A stretch of DNA of 64,000 nucleotides from Bradyrhizobium sp. SRL28 (GTDB lineage Bacteria; Pseudomonadota; Alphaproteobacteria; Rhizobiales; Xanthobacteraceae), in assembly GCF_018596315.1 (NCBI RefSeq), contig NZ_JAHEAG010000002.1, positions 1 through 64,000 of the forward strand. Reading direction: 5' to 3'. Under the pieces are notes generated by a model. That model made no database searches. It was given only the letters and a program-made list of their open reading frames with translations, and had not been told where the DNA came from. This document shows positions 7,180 to 16,906 of the stretch, one piece after another (positions within the stretch are counted from its first letter, which is position 1; each line of letters begins with the position of its first letter). The position numbers and the translations under genes were made by a program.

Positions 7180-10100
7180 ATGCGCGCGACCAGAATGGCC
7201 CTTTTGGGCACCTCGGCACTGGCTATTGTTTGCCTGAGCCACACAGCGGCGTTCCCGCAAACGGCAGCTCCGGCACCGCAGGCTGCGCCCGCTGCCGAAC
7301 CGCCGGCTTCCGCACCGCCCCCGGCAGCCGGGCAAGCCCCGGCGGAGCCAGCTCCCTCGCAGGCGGCGCCTGCGCCGGCCACAGCGGCCGGACCACCACC
7401 CGCATCGAACGCGCCGGCGGAAGTCGACATGCCGCAAGTGACCGTGGAGGGACGCCAGCCTAAACCGGCGCGGCGGGCCGCACACAGCGAGCCCGGCCGG
7501 CCTTCAACGACCGTCGCGGCGCCGCTGCCAAATCCTGCGCCGACAAGCGCGCCGGCGTCGCCCTTCAATCCGCCATTCGCGCCGCTGTCGACGATCGGCG
7601 GCAACCAGATCCAGACCGGCAGCAGCAACGGCGGATTCGGCAGCCTGTTCACCAACACGCCCGGCGCGACGTCCGCGGGCCTGGCCACCGAATCGTCACG
7701 GCCCGTTCTGCGCGGTTTGACGGATGCAAAGGTCCGCATCCAGGAGAACGGCGTCGGCGCGGTCGACGTGTCTGACATCGCGCAGGACCACGCGGTGCCG
7801 ATCGACCCTCTCGCCATCCAGAAGGTCGACATCATGCGCGGACCGGGTGCGCTTCGCTTCGGTTCGCAAGCCGTCGGCGGCGTCGTCGACGTCAACAACA
7901 ACCGGATTCCGACCGCCGCGCCGCTCGGGGGCGTGGCCGCGGAACTGAGGTCGGGCGTGACCAGCGTCAACAGGGGATGGGAAAGCGGGCTCTTGCTGGA
8001 TGCAGGCGGCCGCAACGCCGCCGTTCACGCCGACATCTACGGGCGATCCTCCGGCGATTACAGCGTCCCGAGCTACCCCTATCTCGTTCCGCCAGTCCCT
8101 GCGCCGGCCTTCAACGGCAAGCAGCCGAATTCGGCCTCGCAGAGTGCGGGCGCGGCGCTCGGCGGCTCCTGGCTTTTCGACGGCGGTTATGCCGGCATCG
8201 CCGTCTCGCGCTTCACCAGCGACTACTACGTCCCCGGTATTGCGACCGCGGCTGCCCGTCAGCACAACGACCTCGAGCAAACCAAGATCAGCTCCAAAGG
8301 CGAGTATCGTCCGGACGCGAGCGCGCTGACGGCCGTCAGGTACTGGACCGGATATTCAGAGTACCGCCACGACGAGACGGTGCTCGGCACGGCCGGATTC
8401 CAGGAAATCACTGCCACCTTCAAGAACAAGCAGACCGAGGGCAAGCTCGAGTTCGAGTTGGCGCCGTTCGCCACGCCGTTTGGTCCGCTGACCAGCATCG
8501 TCGGCGCGCAGGGCGCCTACCAGCAACTGGATACGGCGGGCCAGGCGATCCTGCTTCCGGCCCAGACAAGGACGGCGGCGGCGTACTTCCTCAATGAAGT
8601 CAGGCACACTGATACGCTGCGCACGCAATTGGCTGGACGCATCGAGGGAGTCAATGTTGCGGGAACCGCATTCACTTTCCCGCCAAATTTTCTCCCGCCC
8701 CCGAATGATCCGAGCAGCGCCGCGGCCAAGCTCGACTTCCTGCCGAAGAGCATCAGTTTCGGCATCATCAAGGATCTTCCATCCTCGCTGGTCGGAAGCC
8801 TGACGCTGCAGCGTATCGAGCGTGCGCCGCGCGCCCTCGAACTGTTCGCGCAGGGGCCCGACGGTTCGGAGAAGACGTTCAAGATCGGCAACGCGAACCT
8901 CGGAATTGAAACGGCGCAGACGGCGGAAATCGGCCTGAAACGCACCGATGGCGATTTCAGGTTCGCCGCGAACGCCTACTACACGGCGTACGACAAGTTC
9001 ATTTTCTCGCGCGCCACCGGCATCATTTGCCAGGAAACGTTTGCTTCGTGCGGAACCGGCACCGATTACATCCAGGTCAATTACGATCAGCGCGATGCAA
9101 CCTTCCGCGGCGGCGAGCTGGCCTGGCAATGGGACGCCGCGCGGCTCGCCGACGGCATGTTCGGCATCGACGGCCAGTATGATGTGGTGCGGGCGACGTT
9201 CACCGACGGCAGCAACGTGCCGCGGATTCCTCCGATGCGTCTCGGCGGCGGCGTCTACTGGCGCAACGACAACTGGTTCGTGCGCGCAGGCTGGCTGCAT
9301 GCATTTGCGCAGAATGACATTCCGCAGTTCGACACCACGACGCCGGGATACGATCTAGTCAAGGTGCAGGTCGAGCACCGGAAGTTCTGGAAGGATTCGC
9401 CGTGGGGGGCGGTCGAGGTCGCGACCGGGCTGGTTGGCGACAATCTGCTCAACGCCAACATTCGCAACTCCGTTCAATTCCACAAGGACGAGATCCTGCA
9501 GCCCGGACGCGGCTTCAAGCTGTTTCTCAACGTCAAATACGGCGTCGACCGGCCGAGCGGACCGCCCGGCACCTGGATCGGCGCGAAGCGGCCGGCTGCC
9601 GACGGCTTCAAGAGCCCCGTGGCCGAGGCGGCCTGGAATTGGGCGGGCCTCTATGCGGGCGGCAATGTCGGATATCTGAGGGGCGAGGGGGTTACCAACG
9701 CCGCATTCAACGACGCTGCAACCGCTGCACCGCTTTCCGGAGCCCGCCTGCCGTCCACGCACGACACCGCGAGCTTTGGCGTTCAGTCGGGCTATAACTG
9801 GATATCGGGCCGGATTCTGGCGGGCATCGAGGGCGATTTTGAGTATCGCAACCAGCGCGGACACGGCGCCACCGCATGTCCCGGCAATGTCTGCAACGCC
9901 GCGCTGGCCCCGCTTGACGCTACCGTAACCGCAAGCCTGGATTATCGTCTGGGCTGGGTGGCCTCAGTTCGCGGCCGCGTCGGAACGCTGGTCACGCCGG
10001 ACCTGCTTGCCTACGCCACCGCGGGCGTTCCGTTCGGCAAGATCACGACGTCAACTTCCGTCGCGGGTTTCGACAACGCAGGTGTCGCGACGACGACGTC

Positions 10101-10338
10101 TTTGGATCGGCAGGTGTATCGCTTCGGCTGGGCGGTGGGCGCCGGTTTCGAGACGCGGCTGACGGGCAACTGGACCGGAAAGCTCGAATACCTTCACATG
10201 GATTTCGGTTCGGTGCGTTCGACGCCGCTTACGGCTGCCAATACGGCAGTTGCATTCGATGCCAACACGCGGGTGACCAGCGACGGGGTCAGGATCGGAG
10301 TGAACTACAAGTTCGGCGGCGCCATCATCGTCGACTAA
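7180..10338 (+). CDS. TonB-dependent metal receptor fused to an Omp25-like barrel
   Basis: A 1052-residue outer-membrane protein. Residues 1-27 form a signal peptide (GTSALAIVCLSHTAAFP); 28-80 are Ala/Pro-rich; a TonB-box-like stretch (PQVTVEG) lies near 85-91. The plug (about 145-265) contains RPVLRGLTDAKVRIQENGVG, DHAVPIDPLA and a VDIMRGPGALRFGSQAVGG segment, close to the ZnuD-like receptor group. The 22-strand barrel runs to about 788, ending LFLNVKYG. After a short linker, residues about 819-1052 form a second unit typical of small porin/Omp25 proteins: WAGLYAGGNVGY near its start, LGWVASVRGRVG, a KLEYLHMDFG strand and a terminal VNYKFGG. The reading frame is continuous across both parts. 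ATG 7180 follows a GGGGA stretch; a GTG at 7147 is the alternative. The regulator, operator and exbBD-tonB neighbours imply metal uptake. Confidence 0.88.
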   Translation: MRATRMALLGTSALAIVCLSHTAAFPQTAAPAPQAAPAAEPPASAPPPAAGQAPAEPAPSQAAPAPATAAGPPPASNAPAEVDMPQVTVEGRQPKPARRAAHSEPGRPSTTVAAPLPNPAPTSAPASPFNPPFAPLSTIGGNQIQTGSSNGGFGSLFTNTPGATSAGLATESSRPVLRGLTDAKVRIQENGVGAVDVSDIAQDHAVPIDPLAIQKVDIMRGPGALRFGSQAVGGVVDVNNNRIPTAAPLGGVAAELRSGVTSVNRGWESGLLLDAGGRNAAVHADIYGRSSGDYSVPSYPYLVPPVPAPAFNGKQPNSASQSAGAALGGSWLFDGGYAGIAVSRFTSDYYVPGIATAAARQHNDLEQTKISSKGEYRPDASALTAVRYWTGYSEYRHDETVLGTAGFQEITATFKNKQTEGKLEFELAPFATPFGPLTSIVGAQGAYQQLDTAGQAILLPAQTRTAAAYFLNEVRHTDTLRTQLAGRIEGVNVAGTAFTFPPNFLPPPNDPSSAAAKLDFLPKSISFGIIKDLPSSLVGSLTLQRIERAPRALELFAQGPDGSEKTFKIGNANLGIETAQTAEIGLKRTDGDFRFAANAYYTAYDKFIFSRATGIICQETFASCGTGTDYIQVNYDQRDATFRGGELAWQWDAARLADGMFGIDGQYDVVRATFTDGSNVPRIPPMRLGGGVYWRNDNWFVRAGWLHAFAQNDIPQFDTTTPGYDLVKVQVEHRKFWKDSPWGAVEVATGLVGDNLLNANIRNSVQFHKDEILQPGRGFKLFLNVKYGVDRPSGPPGTWIGAKRPAADGFKSPVAEAAWNWAGLYAGGNVGYLRGEGVTNAAFNDAATAAPLSGARLPSTHDTASFGVQSGYNWISGRILAGIEGDFEYRNQRGHGATACPGNVCNAALAPLDATVTASLDYRLGWVASVRGRVGTLVTPDLLAYATAGVPFGKITTSTSVAGFDNAGVATTTSLDRQVYRFGWAVGAGFETRLTGNWTGKLEYLHMDFGSVRSTPLTAANTAVAFDANTRVTSDGVRIGVNYKFGGAIIVD

Positions 10339-10395
10339 CCGTCGAAGCGATACTCCGCGACCAGACCTCCGGTGGGATAGCGCCTGTCGTCTGCT

Positions 10396-11151
10396 CTATT
10401 TGACGGTGAAGCGGATCGGCTGCCGCACGACAACGAATTCGCCGGGAAAGGTTGCGGGCGGCGCGGGGAAGGGCTGCGCGCGCTTGAGGAGCGCAATGGA
10501 TTCCTCGTCAAGCGCGTTGGAGCCCGAACTTTGAGTCACGCGGGCGTTGACCACCATACCCTTGCGATCAAGCGTAAACGACACCTGCGCCGTCCCTTGC
10601 TCGCGCCGCGACCGCGCGGCCTCCGGATATCGCTTGTTCCTTTCAACCAGGGCGAGGACCTGGGTTCGCCATGTCACCACGGCCTCCGAATTTTTGTCAT
10701 TCGGCACACCCTGGGTCGGTGCCACGGCTACCGGTGCGATCCGCTCGCTGATTGCAGGCGGTGCTGAGGTCGTGGCAGCCGCGGCCTGCTGCTGTGGGGT
10801 TACGTCAGGCTGCGGCTTGGTCTGCAGCGCCACGGCTGCGTCCGGATTGGAAGCGGGCGGCAGCTCGGGCGTTTCATCGGGCGGCGTCTCGTCCGGCTTC
10901 GCCACCGGCTGCGCTTCCGACATTACCTGTTCCGGACCGGGTGCGATGTCGGTCGGCGTGGTCGACGGGGCTGCCGGCATCGGCGCCAGATCGACTACGA
11001 TTGCGCCTGAAGGTTCGGCAGCCGTGATGTCGTCGGCATGGCGCCAGGTGGCGAGCGTGGCGGTCAATCCGGCATAGACGCTCAGCACCGCGAGACTGCT
11101 GAACATCCAGCGTCGCAGGTCGGAACGATCTTCGGCCGCAAGCTCGATCAT
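10396..11151 (-). CDS. tonB: TonB energy-transducing protein
   Basis: A 251-residue periplasmic-spanning protein anchored by one N-terminal helix (about 15-36). A Pro-rich middle (about 75-135, with PDETPPDETPELPP) spans the periplasm. The C-terminal TonB domain (about 160-251) contains RNKRYPEAARSRREQGTAQV and VTQSSGSNALDEE, ending in a short strand RFTVK. With ExbB and ExbD it transmits proton-motive force to outer-membrane receptors. Its ATG overlaps the exbD stop (ATGA, 11148-11151), so it is the last gene of the exbB-exbD-tonB operon. It converges on the receptor gene, 57 bases away. Confidence 0.93.
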   Translation of the reverse strand: MIELAAEDRSDLRRWMFSSLAVLSVYAGLTATLATWRHADDITAAEPSGAIVVDLAPMPAAPSTTPTDIAPGPEQVMSEAQPVAKPDETPPDETPELPPASNPDAAVALQTKPQPDVTPQQQAAAATTSAPPAISERIAPVAVAPTQGVPNDKNSEAVVTWRTQVLALVERNKRYPEAARSRREQGTAQVSFTLDRKGMVVNARVTQSSGSNALDEESIALLKRAQPFPAPPATFPGEFVVVRQPIRFTVK

Positions 11152-11573
11152 AGCGGTGAGGCTTGCTCCATTCCGACCAGGGCGACCTTCAGGTAGCCGG
11201 CGGTGCGCAGCATGTTCATGACCTGCATCACCTCGCCATACGGGACGAGCTTGTCGGCGCGCAGGAAAATACGGGTATCCTTTTGGCCGTTGGTGCTCGC
11301 ATCGAGCACGCCGGGCAGTGCGCCCCGGCCCACGGTCTCGTTGCCGACCGAAAGCGACAGGTCCGGCTTGACGGTCAGATAGACCGGCTTGTCGGGTCGC
11401 GGCTGCGGCTGCGCGTTCGACGCCGGAAGATCGACGGCGATATCGACGGTCGCAAGGGGGGCTGCGACCATGAAGATGATGAGCAGAACGAGAATGACGT
11501 CGATGAACGGCGTCACGTTGATCTCATGGACCTCGGCGAGATCGCCATTGCCCTGGTTCAGACTGGCGGCCAT
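11148..11573 (-). CDS. exbD: ExbD biopolymer transport protein
   Basis: A 141-residue inner-membrane protein with one transmembrane helix at about 24-43. The proton-path Asp is in NVTPFIDVILVLLIIF (Asp25), the hallmark of ExbD/TolR. A periplasmic domain follows with a VYLTVKPDLSLSVG strand and a PYGEVMQVMNMLRTAGY helix. The start ATG 11573 lies 5 bases after the exbB stop. A longer in-frame extension upstream overlaps exbB and is not credible. It forms the TonB motor with ExbB. Confidence 0.93.
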   Translation of the reverse strand: MAASLNQGNGDLAEVHEINVTPFIDVILVLLIIFMVAAPLATVDIAVDLPASNAQPQPRPDKPVYLTVKPDLSLSVGNETVGRGALPGVLDASTNGQKDTRIFLRADKLVPYGEVMQVMNMLRTAGYLKVALVGMEQASPL

Positions 11574-11578
11574 GGCTG

Positions 11579-12403
11579 CTACTCCGCTGCTGCCAGATGG
11601 CGCCGCACGAGCATGGTGCCGCTGTCGAGATCGCGCCCGACCAGCCGCGTGATTTCCGCGGAGCTGTCTCCGAGCAGCGCCCGGTAGGAGGCGATCTGGC
11701 GCGCGAACAGGTTGTAGATCACGACCGCGGGGATCGCAGCCACCAGTCCCAGCGCCGTCGCCAGCAACGCCTCGGCTATGCCGGGCGCAACCACGGCGAG
11801 ATTGGTGGTTTGCGACTTCGAGATGCCGATAAAGCTGTTCATGATCCCCCAGACCGTACCGAACAGTCCGACAAAGGGGCCGGTCGATCCGATGGTCGCA
11901 AGCACGCCGGTGCCAAGGGCGATCCGCCTGCTTGCCGCCGCCTCGATCTGCTGCAGCCGGGAGGCGATCCGCACCTTGATCCCTTCCTTGTCCATGCGAT
12001 CGGTGCTCAATCTGAGTTCGGTCATGGCGCCCTCGATCAACTGGGCAACCGTGCCGTCGGGGACTTGCCGCACGGCATCGTCGACGCTGCGGGCGCTGGC
12101 GAGTTCGCGCAGTGCGCTTCGGGTATTCCGCCGCGCCTTGATCAGTTCGATCGTCTTCGCCAGCCACACCGTCCATGTCACGGCGGTCGCAAACAGCAGA
12201 CCGATCATCACCGCTTTGACGACGATATCGGCCTGCATGAACATGCCCCAGGGACTGAGATCCCGGGGGAGCATCGCGGCTGCGACCGCGGTCCGGTCCG
12301 TTGCGTCCTGGGCCGAGGCGGGAAAGCACAGCAGCAACACCGGAAATGAAAGAAGCGGCGCGGCGCGGCGAAGTTCGCGTCGAAATGCTTTCCAGGCTCG
12401 CAT
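11579..12403 (-). CDS. exbB: ExbB biopolymer transport protein
   Basis: A 274-residue ExbB/TolQ-family protein and first gene of the operon. A signal-like N-terminal helix ends near FPASAQD (about residues 15-35). Three further membrane helices lie at about 63-83, 165-190 and 205-230, with the conserved GTGVLATIGSTGPFVGLFGT and GIAEALLATALGLVAAIPAV segments. The ATG at 12403 was chosen because GAGG is present 8 bases upstream; an ATG at 12454 would lie inside the operator-like palindrome. That palindrome (12443-12460) sits 40 bases before the start, where a repressor could block transcription. Confidence 0.92.
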   Translation of the reverse strand: MRAWKAFRRELRRAAPLLSFPVLLLCFPASAQDATDRTAVAAAMLPRDLSPWGMFMQADIVVKAVMIGLLFATAVTWTVWLAKTIELIKARRNTRSALRELASARSVDDAVRQVPDGTVAQLIEGAMTELRLSTDRMDKEGIKVRIASRLQQIEAAASRRIALGTGVLATIGSTGPFVGLFGTVWGIMNSFIGISKSQTTNLAVVAPGIAEALLATALGLVAAIPAVVIYNLFARQIASYRALLGDSSAEITRLVGRDLDSGTMLVRRHLAAAE

Positions 12404-12442
12404 CGATTTACCTCTGAGGGGAATTAATGTCTTGGCCTCATT

Positions 12443-12460
12443 TTGTAGCATCACCTACGT
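12443..12460. promoter_or_regulatory. MntR-box-like palindrome upstream of exbB
   Basis: TTGTAG-N6-CTACGT has GTAG/CTAC inverted arms with a 6-base spacer. It shares the pattern GTAGC-N-T-N-ACCTACGT with the site at 7103-7120, and both are followed by a TTG-N-TG stretch. It lies 40 bases upstream of exbB. This is a likely operator of the adjacent MntR-type regulator, by inference. Confidence 0.6.
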
Positions 12461-12696
12461 CTTGGTGTAAATACTAACGGGCGTGCCGCCCTTCCGTGTA
12501 TGCTGGATTCGATACAATTTGAGCGATCCGGCGTTACCCATGGGGGCGGCCAAGCGGGCCAGACCGGCGATCTCTGTTTTCGCCGATTTTTCTGCCGTAA
12601 TTGTCAATTGCCGGGCTTGCCGCCGGTGGTGTAAAGCAGCGCATCGGCGGCGCTTATTCTCATTCTAAAAGCGCCGTTCCGCCCGGGAACTGCTTG

Positions 12697-13800
12697 ATGA
12701 CGCTGTGGTTTGTGTTCGCGCTGATGACGGTCGCGGCGATTTTTGCCGTGCTCTGGCCGTTAAGCCGCGGCTCTTCTGCGCAGGCCGGTGGCAGTGAGGC
12801 GGTGGTCTACAGGGATCAGCTCGCCGAGATCGATCGCGATGTCGCTGCGGGTCTGATCGGCGTGTCCGAGGCCGAGGCCGCGCGTGTCGAGATCGGCCGC
12901 CGCCTGCTCGCCGCGGCGGAGGGCGAGCGCGACCTGCCGGCACGGTCGAACCTTGGTCTGCGCCGCGCTTCCGCGATCGGGGCGCTGGTGGGACTGCCGA
13001 TCGCAGCGGTGACGCTCTACCTTTCGCTTGGATCGCCGCTTCTTGGTGATTTTCCGCTGGCCGCGCGCACCCGCACCGCCGACGCCAATCAGCCGATCGA
13101 CAACATGGTGGCGCAGGTCGAGGCGCATCTGGAAAAGAATCCGACCGACGGCCGCGGCTGGACCGTGCTGGCGCCGGTGCTGGCGCGTCTCGGCCGTTAC
13201 GATGATGCGGTCCGGGCCTACCGCAACGCCATCAACTACGCCGGCGACGGCGCGGAGCGCCGCTCCGATCTCGGCGAGGCGCTTGCGGGCGCGGCGGGCG
13301 GCGTCGTCACGGCGGAGGCCAAGGCCGAATTCGAACGCGCGGTGGCGCAGAACGCCGATGAGCCAAGGGCCAATTATTTCCTCGGGCTCGCCGCCGAACA
13401 GGATGGCCGCCAGGCCAATGCCGCTGCGATCTGGCGCGGCATGCTCGCCAAGGCGCCGGCCGATGCGCCATGGCGTCCGCTGATCGAGGCGGCGCTGGCG
13501 AGGGTAGGTGGGCCCGCTGCGCCGCCGCTCTCCAGCGACGCGATGGCCGCCGCCAAGGACATGAATGAAGATGACCGTGGAACGATGATCCGCGGCATGG
13601 TCGACCGCCTCGCAACGCGGCTGAAGCAGAACGGCGACGATGTCGAGGGATGGTTGCGGCTGATGCGGGCCTATATGGTGATGGGGGAACGCGACAAGGC
13701 GGCGAGCGCGCTGACCGAGGCGCGTCAGGCGGTCGCCAGCGATGCGGAACGCTTGCGCCAGCTCAATGAGGGCGTGAAGAATCTCGGGCTTGGTGGGTGA
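12697..13800 (+). CDS. ccmI: Cytochrome c maturation protein CcmI (CycH)
   Basis: A 367-residue membrane-anchored protein that holds apocytochrome c for the haem ligation complex. Two helices lie at about 1-20 ([20 protein letters not shown]) and 90-115, with a cytoplasmic loop containing [15 protein letters not shown], a family signature. The periplasmic C-terminal half has TPR-type repeats ([40 protein letters not shown]). ATG 12697 fits the family N-terminus; upstream in-frame codons add no conserved sequence. It is the first gene of ccmIEFH, the cycHJKL set of rhizobia. Confidence 0.93.
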   Translation: MTLWFVFALMTVAAIFAVLWPLSRGSSAQAGGSEAVVYRDQLAEIDRDVAAGLIGVSEAEAARVEIGRRLLAAAEGERDLPARSNLGLRRASAIGALVGLPIAAVTLYLSLGSPLLGDFPLAARTRTADANQPIDNMVAQVEAHLEKNPTDGRGWTVLAPVLARLGRYDDAVRAYRNAINYAGDGAERRSDLGEALAGAAGGVVTAEAKAEFERAVAQNADEPRANYFLGLAAEQDGRQANAAAIWRGMLAKAPADAPWRPLIEAALARVGGPAAPPLSSDAMAAAKDMNEDDRGTMIRGMVDRLATRLKQNGDDVEGWLRLMRAYMVMGERDKAASALTEARQAVASDAERLRQLNEGVKNLGLGG

Positions 13801-13841
13801 GGCATGATGCCGGAACCAAAAGACGAGGACAGAGGATAGAA

Positions 13842-14333
13842 ATGACGCGCAAGCAACGGCGTTTGACCATGATCGGCGGTTCGCTCACGGTGCTGGCCAT
13901 TGCCGCGGCGCTGGTGCTGAACGCCATGCGCGACTCCATCGTGTTCTTTTCCACGCCGACGATGGCGGCCGAGAAGCAGATCCCACCCGGCAAGCGGTTC
14001 CGTCTCGGCGGCCTGGTGCAGCCGGGCTCGCTGGTGCGCGGCGACAATCTCGCTGTCAATTTTAGCGTCGCCGACGGCAGCGCCACGCTGCCGGTCTCCT
14101 ACAAGGGAATTTTGCCGGACCTGTTCCGTGAAGGACAGGGCGTCATCGCCGAAGGCACGCTGGATGCCTCCGGCGTGTTCAAGGCCGATACCGTGCTGGC
14201 GAAGCATGACGAGACCTATATGCCCAAGGATGTCGCCGACGCCCTGAAGAAGCAGGGGCACTGGAAGGACGATTATGGCGCCAAGCCCGGCGCTGCGGCC
14301 GCGGCAGCGCCCGCCACGGGGGCCACGCGGTGA
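13842..14333 (+). CDS. ccmE: Cytochrome c maturation haem chaperone CcmE (CycJ)
   Basis: A 163-residue periplasmic haem chaperone, anchored by one N-terminal helix (about 10-30). It binds haem covalently through His122 in [10 protein letters not shown], the family signature, and delivers it to CcmF. The OB-fold core contains [16 protein letters not shown] and a [19 protein letters not shown] segment. It starts at ATG 13842, preceded by AGAGG. Its stop overlaps the GTG of ccmF, so the two are translationally coupled. The C-terminal tail is Ala/Gly-rich and variable in the family. Confidence 0.95.
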   Translation: MTRKQRRLTMIGGSLTVLAIAAALVLNAMRDSIVFFSTPTMAAEKQIPPGKRFRLGGLVQPGSLVRGDNLAVNFSVADGSATLPVSYKGILPDLFREGQGVIAEGTLDASGVFKADTVLAKHDETYMPKDVADALKKQGHWKDDYGAKPGAAAAAAPATGATR

Positions 14334-16324
14334 TCGCGGAAGCCGGGCATTACGCGCTGGTGCTGGCGCTCGCGCTGGCGCTGATCCAGTCCACCGTGCC
14401 GTTGCTCGGCGCGCGCTGGGGCGATCATGCCCTGATGAATGTCGCGCGCTCCACCGCGCTCGCGCAATTGCTGTTCGTGGGGGCGTCGTTTGCGGCGCTG
14501 ACGATGCTGCACGTCGTCTCGGATTTCTCCGTCGTCAACGTGTTCGAGAACTCGCACTCGATGAAGCCGCTGCTCTACAAGATCACCGGCGTGTGGGGCA
14601 ATCACGAAGGATCGATGCTGCTGTGGGTCGCGATCCTGGCGCTGTTCGGCGGCCTGGTCGCCGCTTTCGGCAACAATTTGCCGCTGTCGCTGCGCGCCCA
14701 TGTGCTGGCGGTGCAGGGCTGGATCGCCGCCGCGTTCTATCTGTTCATCCTGGTCACCTCGAATCCATTTTTGCGCATCGCAAGCCCCCCGATCGAGGGC
14801 CGCGACCTCAATCCGGTGCTGCAGGACATCGGCCTCGCCGTGCATCCGCCGATGCTCTATCTCGGCTATGTCGGGTTCTCGATCTCGTTTTCCTTTGCAG
14901 TAGCCGCCCTGATCGAAGGCCGCATCGATGCGGCCTGGGCGCGCTGGGTACGGCCGTGGACGCTGGTGGCGTGGATCTTCCTCACGCTCGGCATCGCGAT
15001 GGGGTCGTACTGGGCCTATTACGAACTCGGCTGGGGCGGCTGGTGGTTCTGGGACCCGGTCGAGAATGCTTCGCTGATGCCCTGGCTCGCCGGCACCGCG
15101 CTGCTGCATTCCGCGGTCGTGATGGAAAAGCGCAACGCGCTGAAGGTCTGGACCATCCTGCTGTCGATCCTGACCTTCTCGCTGTCGCTGCTCGGCACCT
15201 TCCTGGTGCGCTCGGGCGTGCTGACGTCGGTGCATGCGTTCGCGACCGATCCGTCGCGCGGCGTGTTCATTCTGCTGATCCTCTGTCTTTTCATCGGCGG
15301 CAGTCTTTTGCTGTACGCCTGGCGGGCGTCGGCGCTGAAGCAGGGCGGGCTGTTCGCGCCGATCTCGCGCGAGGGCGCGCTGGTGCTCAACAACCTCTTT
15401 CTCACCACGGCCTGCGCCACCGTCTTCATCGGAACGCTGTATCCGCTGGCGCTGGAGGTTGTGACCGGCGAGAAGATTTCGGTCGGGGCGCCGTTCTTCA
15501 ACCTGACCTTCGGACCCCTGTTCGTGCCGCTGATGGTGGCCATGCCGTTCGCGCCACTGCTGGCGTGGAAGCGCGGCGATCTGGCCGGCGCGGCGCAGCG
15601 ACTGATGGCCGCCGGCATTGCGGCGCTGATCGCCATCGCGGTGTTGTGGGCGTGGACCTCGGGCGGTGCCACGTTCGCTCCGCTCGCGATCGGGCTCGCC
15701 GTCTTTGTCGTCGCGGGCGCGCTGAGCGACCTTGCCGAGCGCACGGCGCTGTTCCGTGCGCCGCTGGCGACCGCCATGGCCCGCGCGCGTGGATTGCCTC
15801 GGGCGACCTGGGGCACCGCGTTCGCGCATGCCGGCGTCGGCATCGCCCTGATCGGGATTGTCTGCGAGACCACCTGGAACAGCGAGTATATCGGCTCGAT
15901 GAAGCCGAACGATGTCGCCAAGGTCGCGGGCTATCAGTTGAAGCTCGACGGCGTCACGCAGCGGCAGGGGCCAAATTTTCGCGAGATGATCGCGCAGTTC
16001 ACAGTAAGCCACGACGGCGAAACGCTCCAGGTGATGACGCCGTCGAAGCGCAACTTCACCACACGCAGCTCCTCGACCACCGAGGCCGCATTGCTGACCC
16101 GCGGCGCCAGCCAGCTCTATATTTCGCTCGGCGACACCAATGCCGACGGCGCCATCGCCGTGCGCATCTATCACAAGCCGCTGGTGCTCTTGATCTGGTG
16201 GGGCCCCGTCTTGATGGCATTCGGCGGCCTGCTGTCGCTCTCGGATCGCCGCCTGCGCGTTGGCGCGCCGAAGCCTGCCAAGAAGTCTGCCAAGCCCGCT
16301 CGCGCTTTGCAGCCGGCGGAGTAA
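14330..16324 (+). CDS. ccmF: Cytochrome c haem lyase subunit CcmF (CycK)
   Basis: A 664-residue polytopic inner-membrane protein, the core of haem attachment to apocytochromes c. It carries the WWD motif ([17 protein letters not shown], about residues 235-255), the periplasmic segment that presents haem. At least twelve hydrophobic helices are evident. The GTG start at 14330 overlaps the ccmE stop by 3 bases. The usual partners CcmI and CcmH flank it. Length and motif agree with the family. Confidence 0.95.
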   Translation: MIAEAGHYALVLALALALIQSTVPLLGARWGDHALMNVARSTALAQLLFVGASFAALTMLHVVSDFSVVNVFENSHSMKPLLYKITGVWGNHEGSMLLWVAILALFGGLVAAFGNNLPLSLRAHVLAVQGWIAAAFYLFILVTSNPFLRIASPPIEGRDLNPVLQDIGLAVHPPMLYLGYVGFSISFSFAVAALIEGRIDAAWARWVRPWTLVAWIFLTLGIAMGSYWAYYELGWGGWWFWDPVENASLMPWLAGTALLHSAVVMEKRNALKVWTILLSILTFSLSLLGTFLVRSGVLTSVHAFATDPSRGVFILLILCLFIGGSLLLYAWRASALKQGGLFAPISREGALVLNNLFLTTACATVFIGTLYPLALEVVTGEKISVGAPFFNLTFGPLFVPLMVAMPFAPLLAWKRGDLAGAAQRLMAAGIAALIAIAVLWAWTSGGATFAPLAIGLAVFVVAGALSDLAERTALFRAPLATAMARARGLPRATWGTAFAHAGVGIALIGIVCETTWNSEYIGSMKPNDVAKVAGYQLKLDGVTQRQGPNFREMIAQFTVSHDGETLQVMTPSKRNFTTRSSSTTEAALLTRGASQLYISLGDTNADGAIAVRIYHKPLVLLIWWGPVLMAFGGLLSLSDRRLRVGAPKPAKKSAKPARALQPAE

Positions 16325-16328
16325 GCCG

Positions 16329-16826
16329 TTGAGGAAGCTTCTCGCCAGCGTATTCGTCGTCGCCATGATGCTCGGATGCCCGGCCGCCTACGCGGTGCAG
16401 CCCGACGAGATCATGTCGGATCCTGCGAAGGAAGCGCGGGCGCGCGATCTGTCGCGCGAGCTGCGCTGCATGGTGTGCCAGAACCAGTCGATCGACGATT
16501 CCGATGCGCCGCTGGCGCGCGATTTGCGACTCCTGGTGCGCGAGCGGATTGCGACCGGCGACAGCGACAACCAGGTGATCGACTTTCTCGTCGCACGCTA
16601 TGGCGAGTTCGTGCTGCTGAAGCCGCGCTTCACGCCGCACACGCTGCTGCTGTGGCTGCTGCCGCCGCTCGCATTGGCCGGCGGCGGACTGGCGCTCTGG
16701 TTCTACAGCCGCCGCCGCTCGAATGCCGGCACCGCGACCGATCCCTCACTGCTGCATTTGACGGAAGAGGAAGAGGCGAAGCTGGAGCGCCTTCTCGCGG
16801 CCGATGCGCCGGACAAGCAGGCTTAA
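16329..16826 (+). CDS. ccmH: Cytochrome c maturation thioredoxin-like protein CcmH (CycL)
   Basis: A 165-residue protein that keeps apocytochrome CXXCH cysteines reduced for haem ligation. A signal peptide (RKLLASVFVVAMMLGCPAAYA) is followed by the redox motif LRCMVCQNQSI with Cys47 and Cys50. A transmembrane helix at about 103-125 (LLLWLLPPLALAGGGLALWF) is followed by a short acidic cytoplasmic tail (TEEEEAKLERLLA). TTG 16329 is preferred: GGAG at 16318-16321 lies 7 bases before it and it gives the full signal peptide. Last gene of the operon. Confidence 0.93.
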   Translation: MRKLLASVFVVAMMLGCPAAYAVQPDEIMSDPAKEARARDLSRELRCMVCQNQSIDDSDAPLARDLRLLVRERIATGDSDNQVIDFLVARYGEFVLLKPRFTPHTLLLWLLPPLALAGGGLALWFYSRRRSNAGTATDPSLLHLTEEEEAKLERLLAADAPDKQA

Positions 16827-16906
16827 GCCCCGCGCCATTGCAAGCGGGCGGGTTTCCGCTATGACTCGCCTTGTTCAAAAATAAACATAACCAGGGGTAA
16901 CCGGAC

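Noticed and set aside
14273..16366. 697-codon minus-strand frame opposite ccmF
   Set aside because: Its composition is dominated by Arg, His, Gln and Gly with no domain, while ccmF on the other strand is certain. It is an antisense shadow of high-GC coding.
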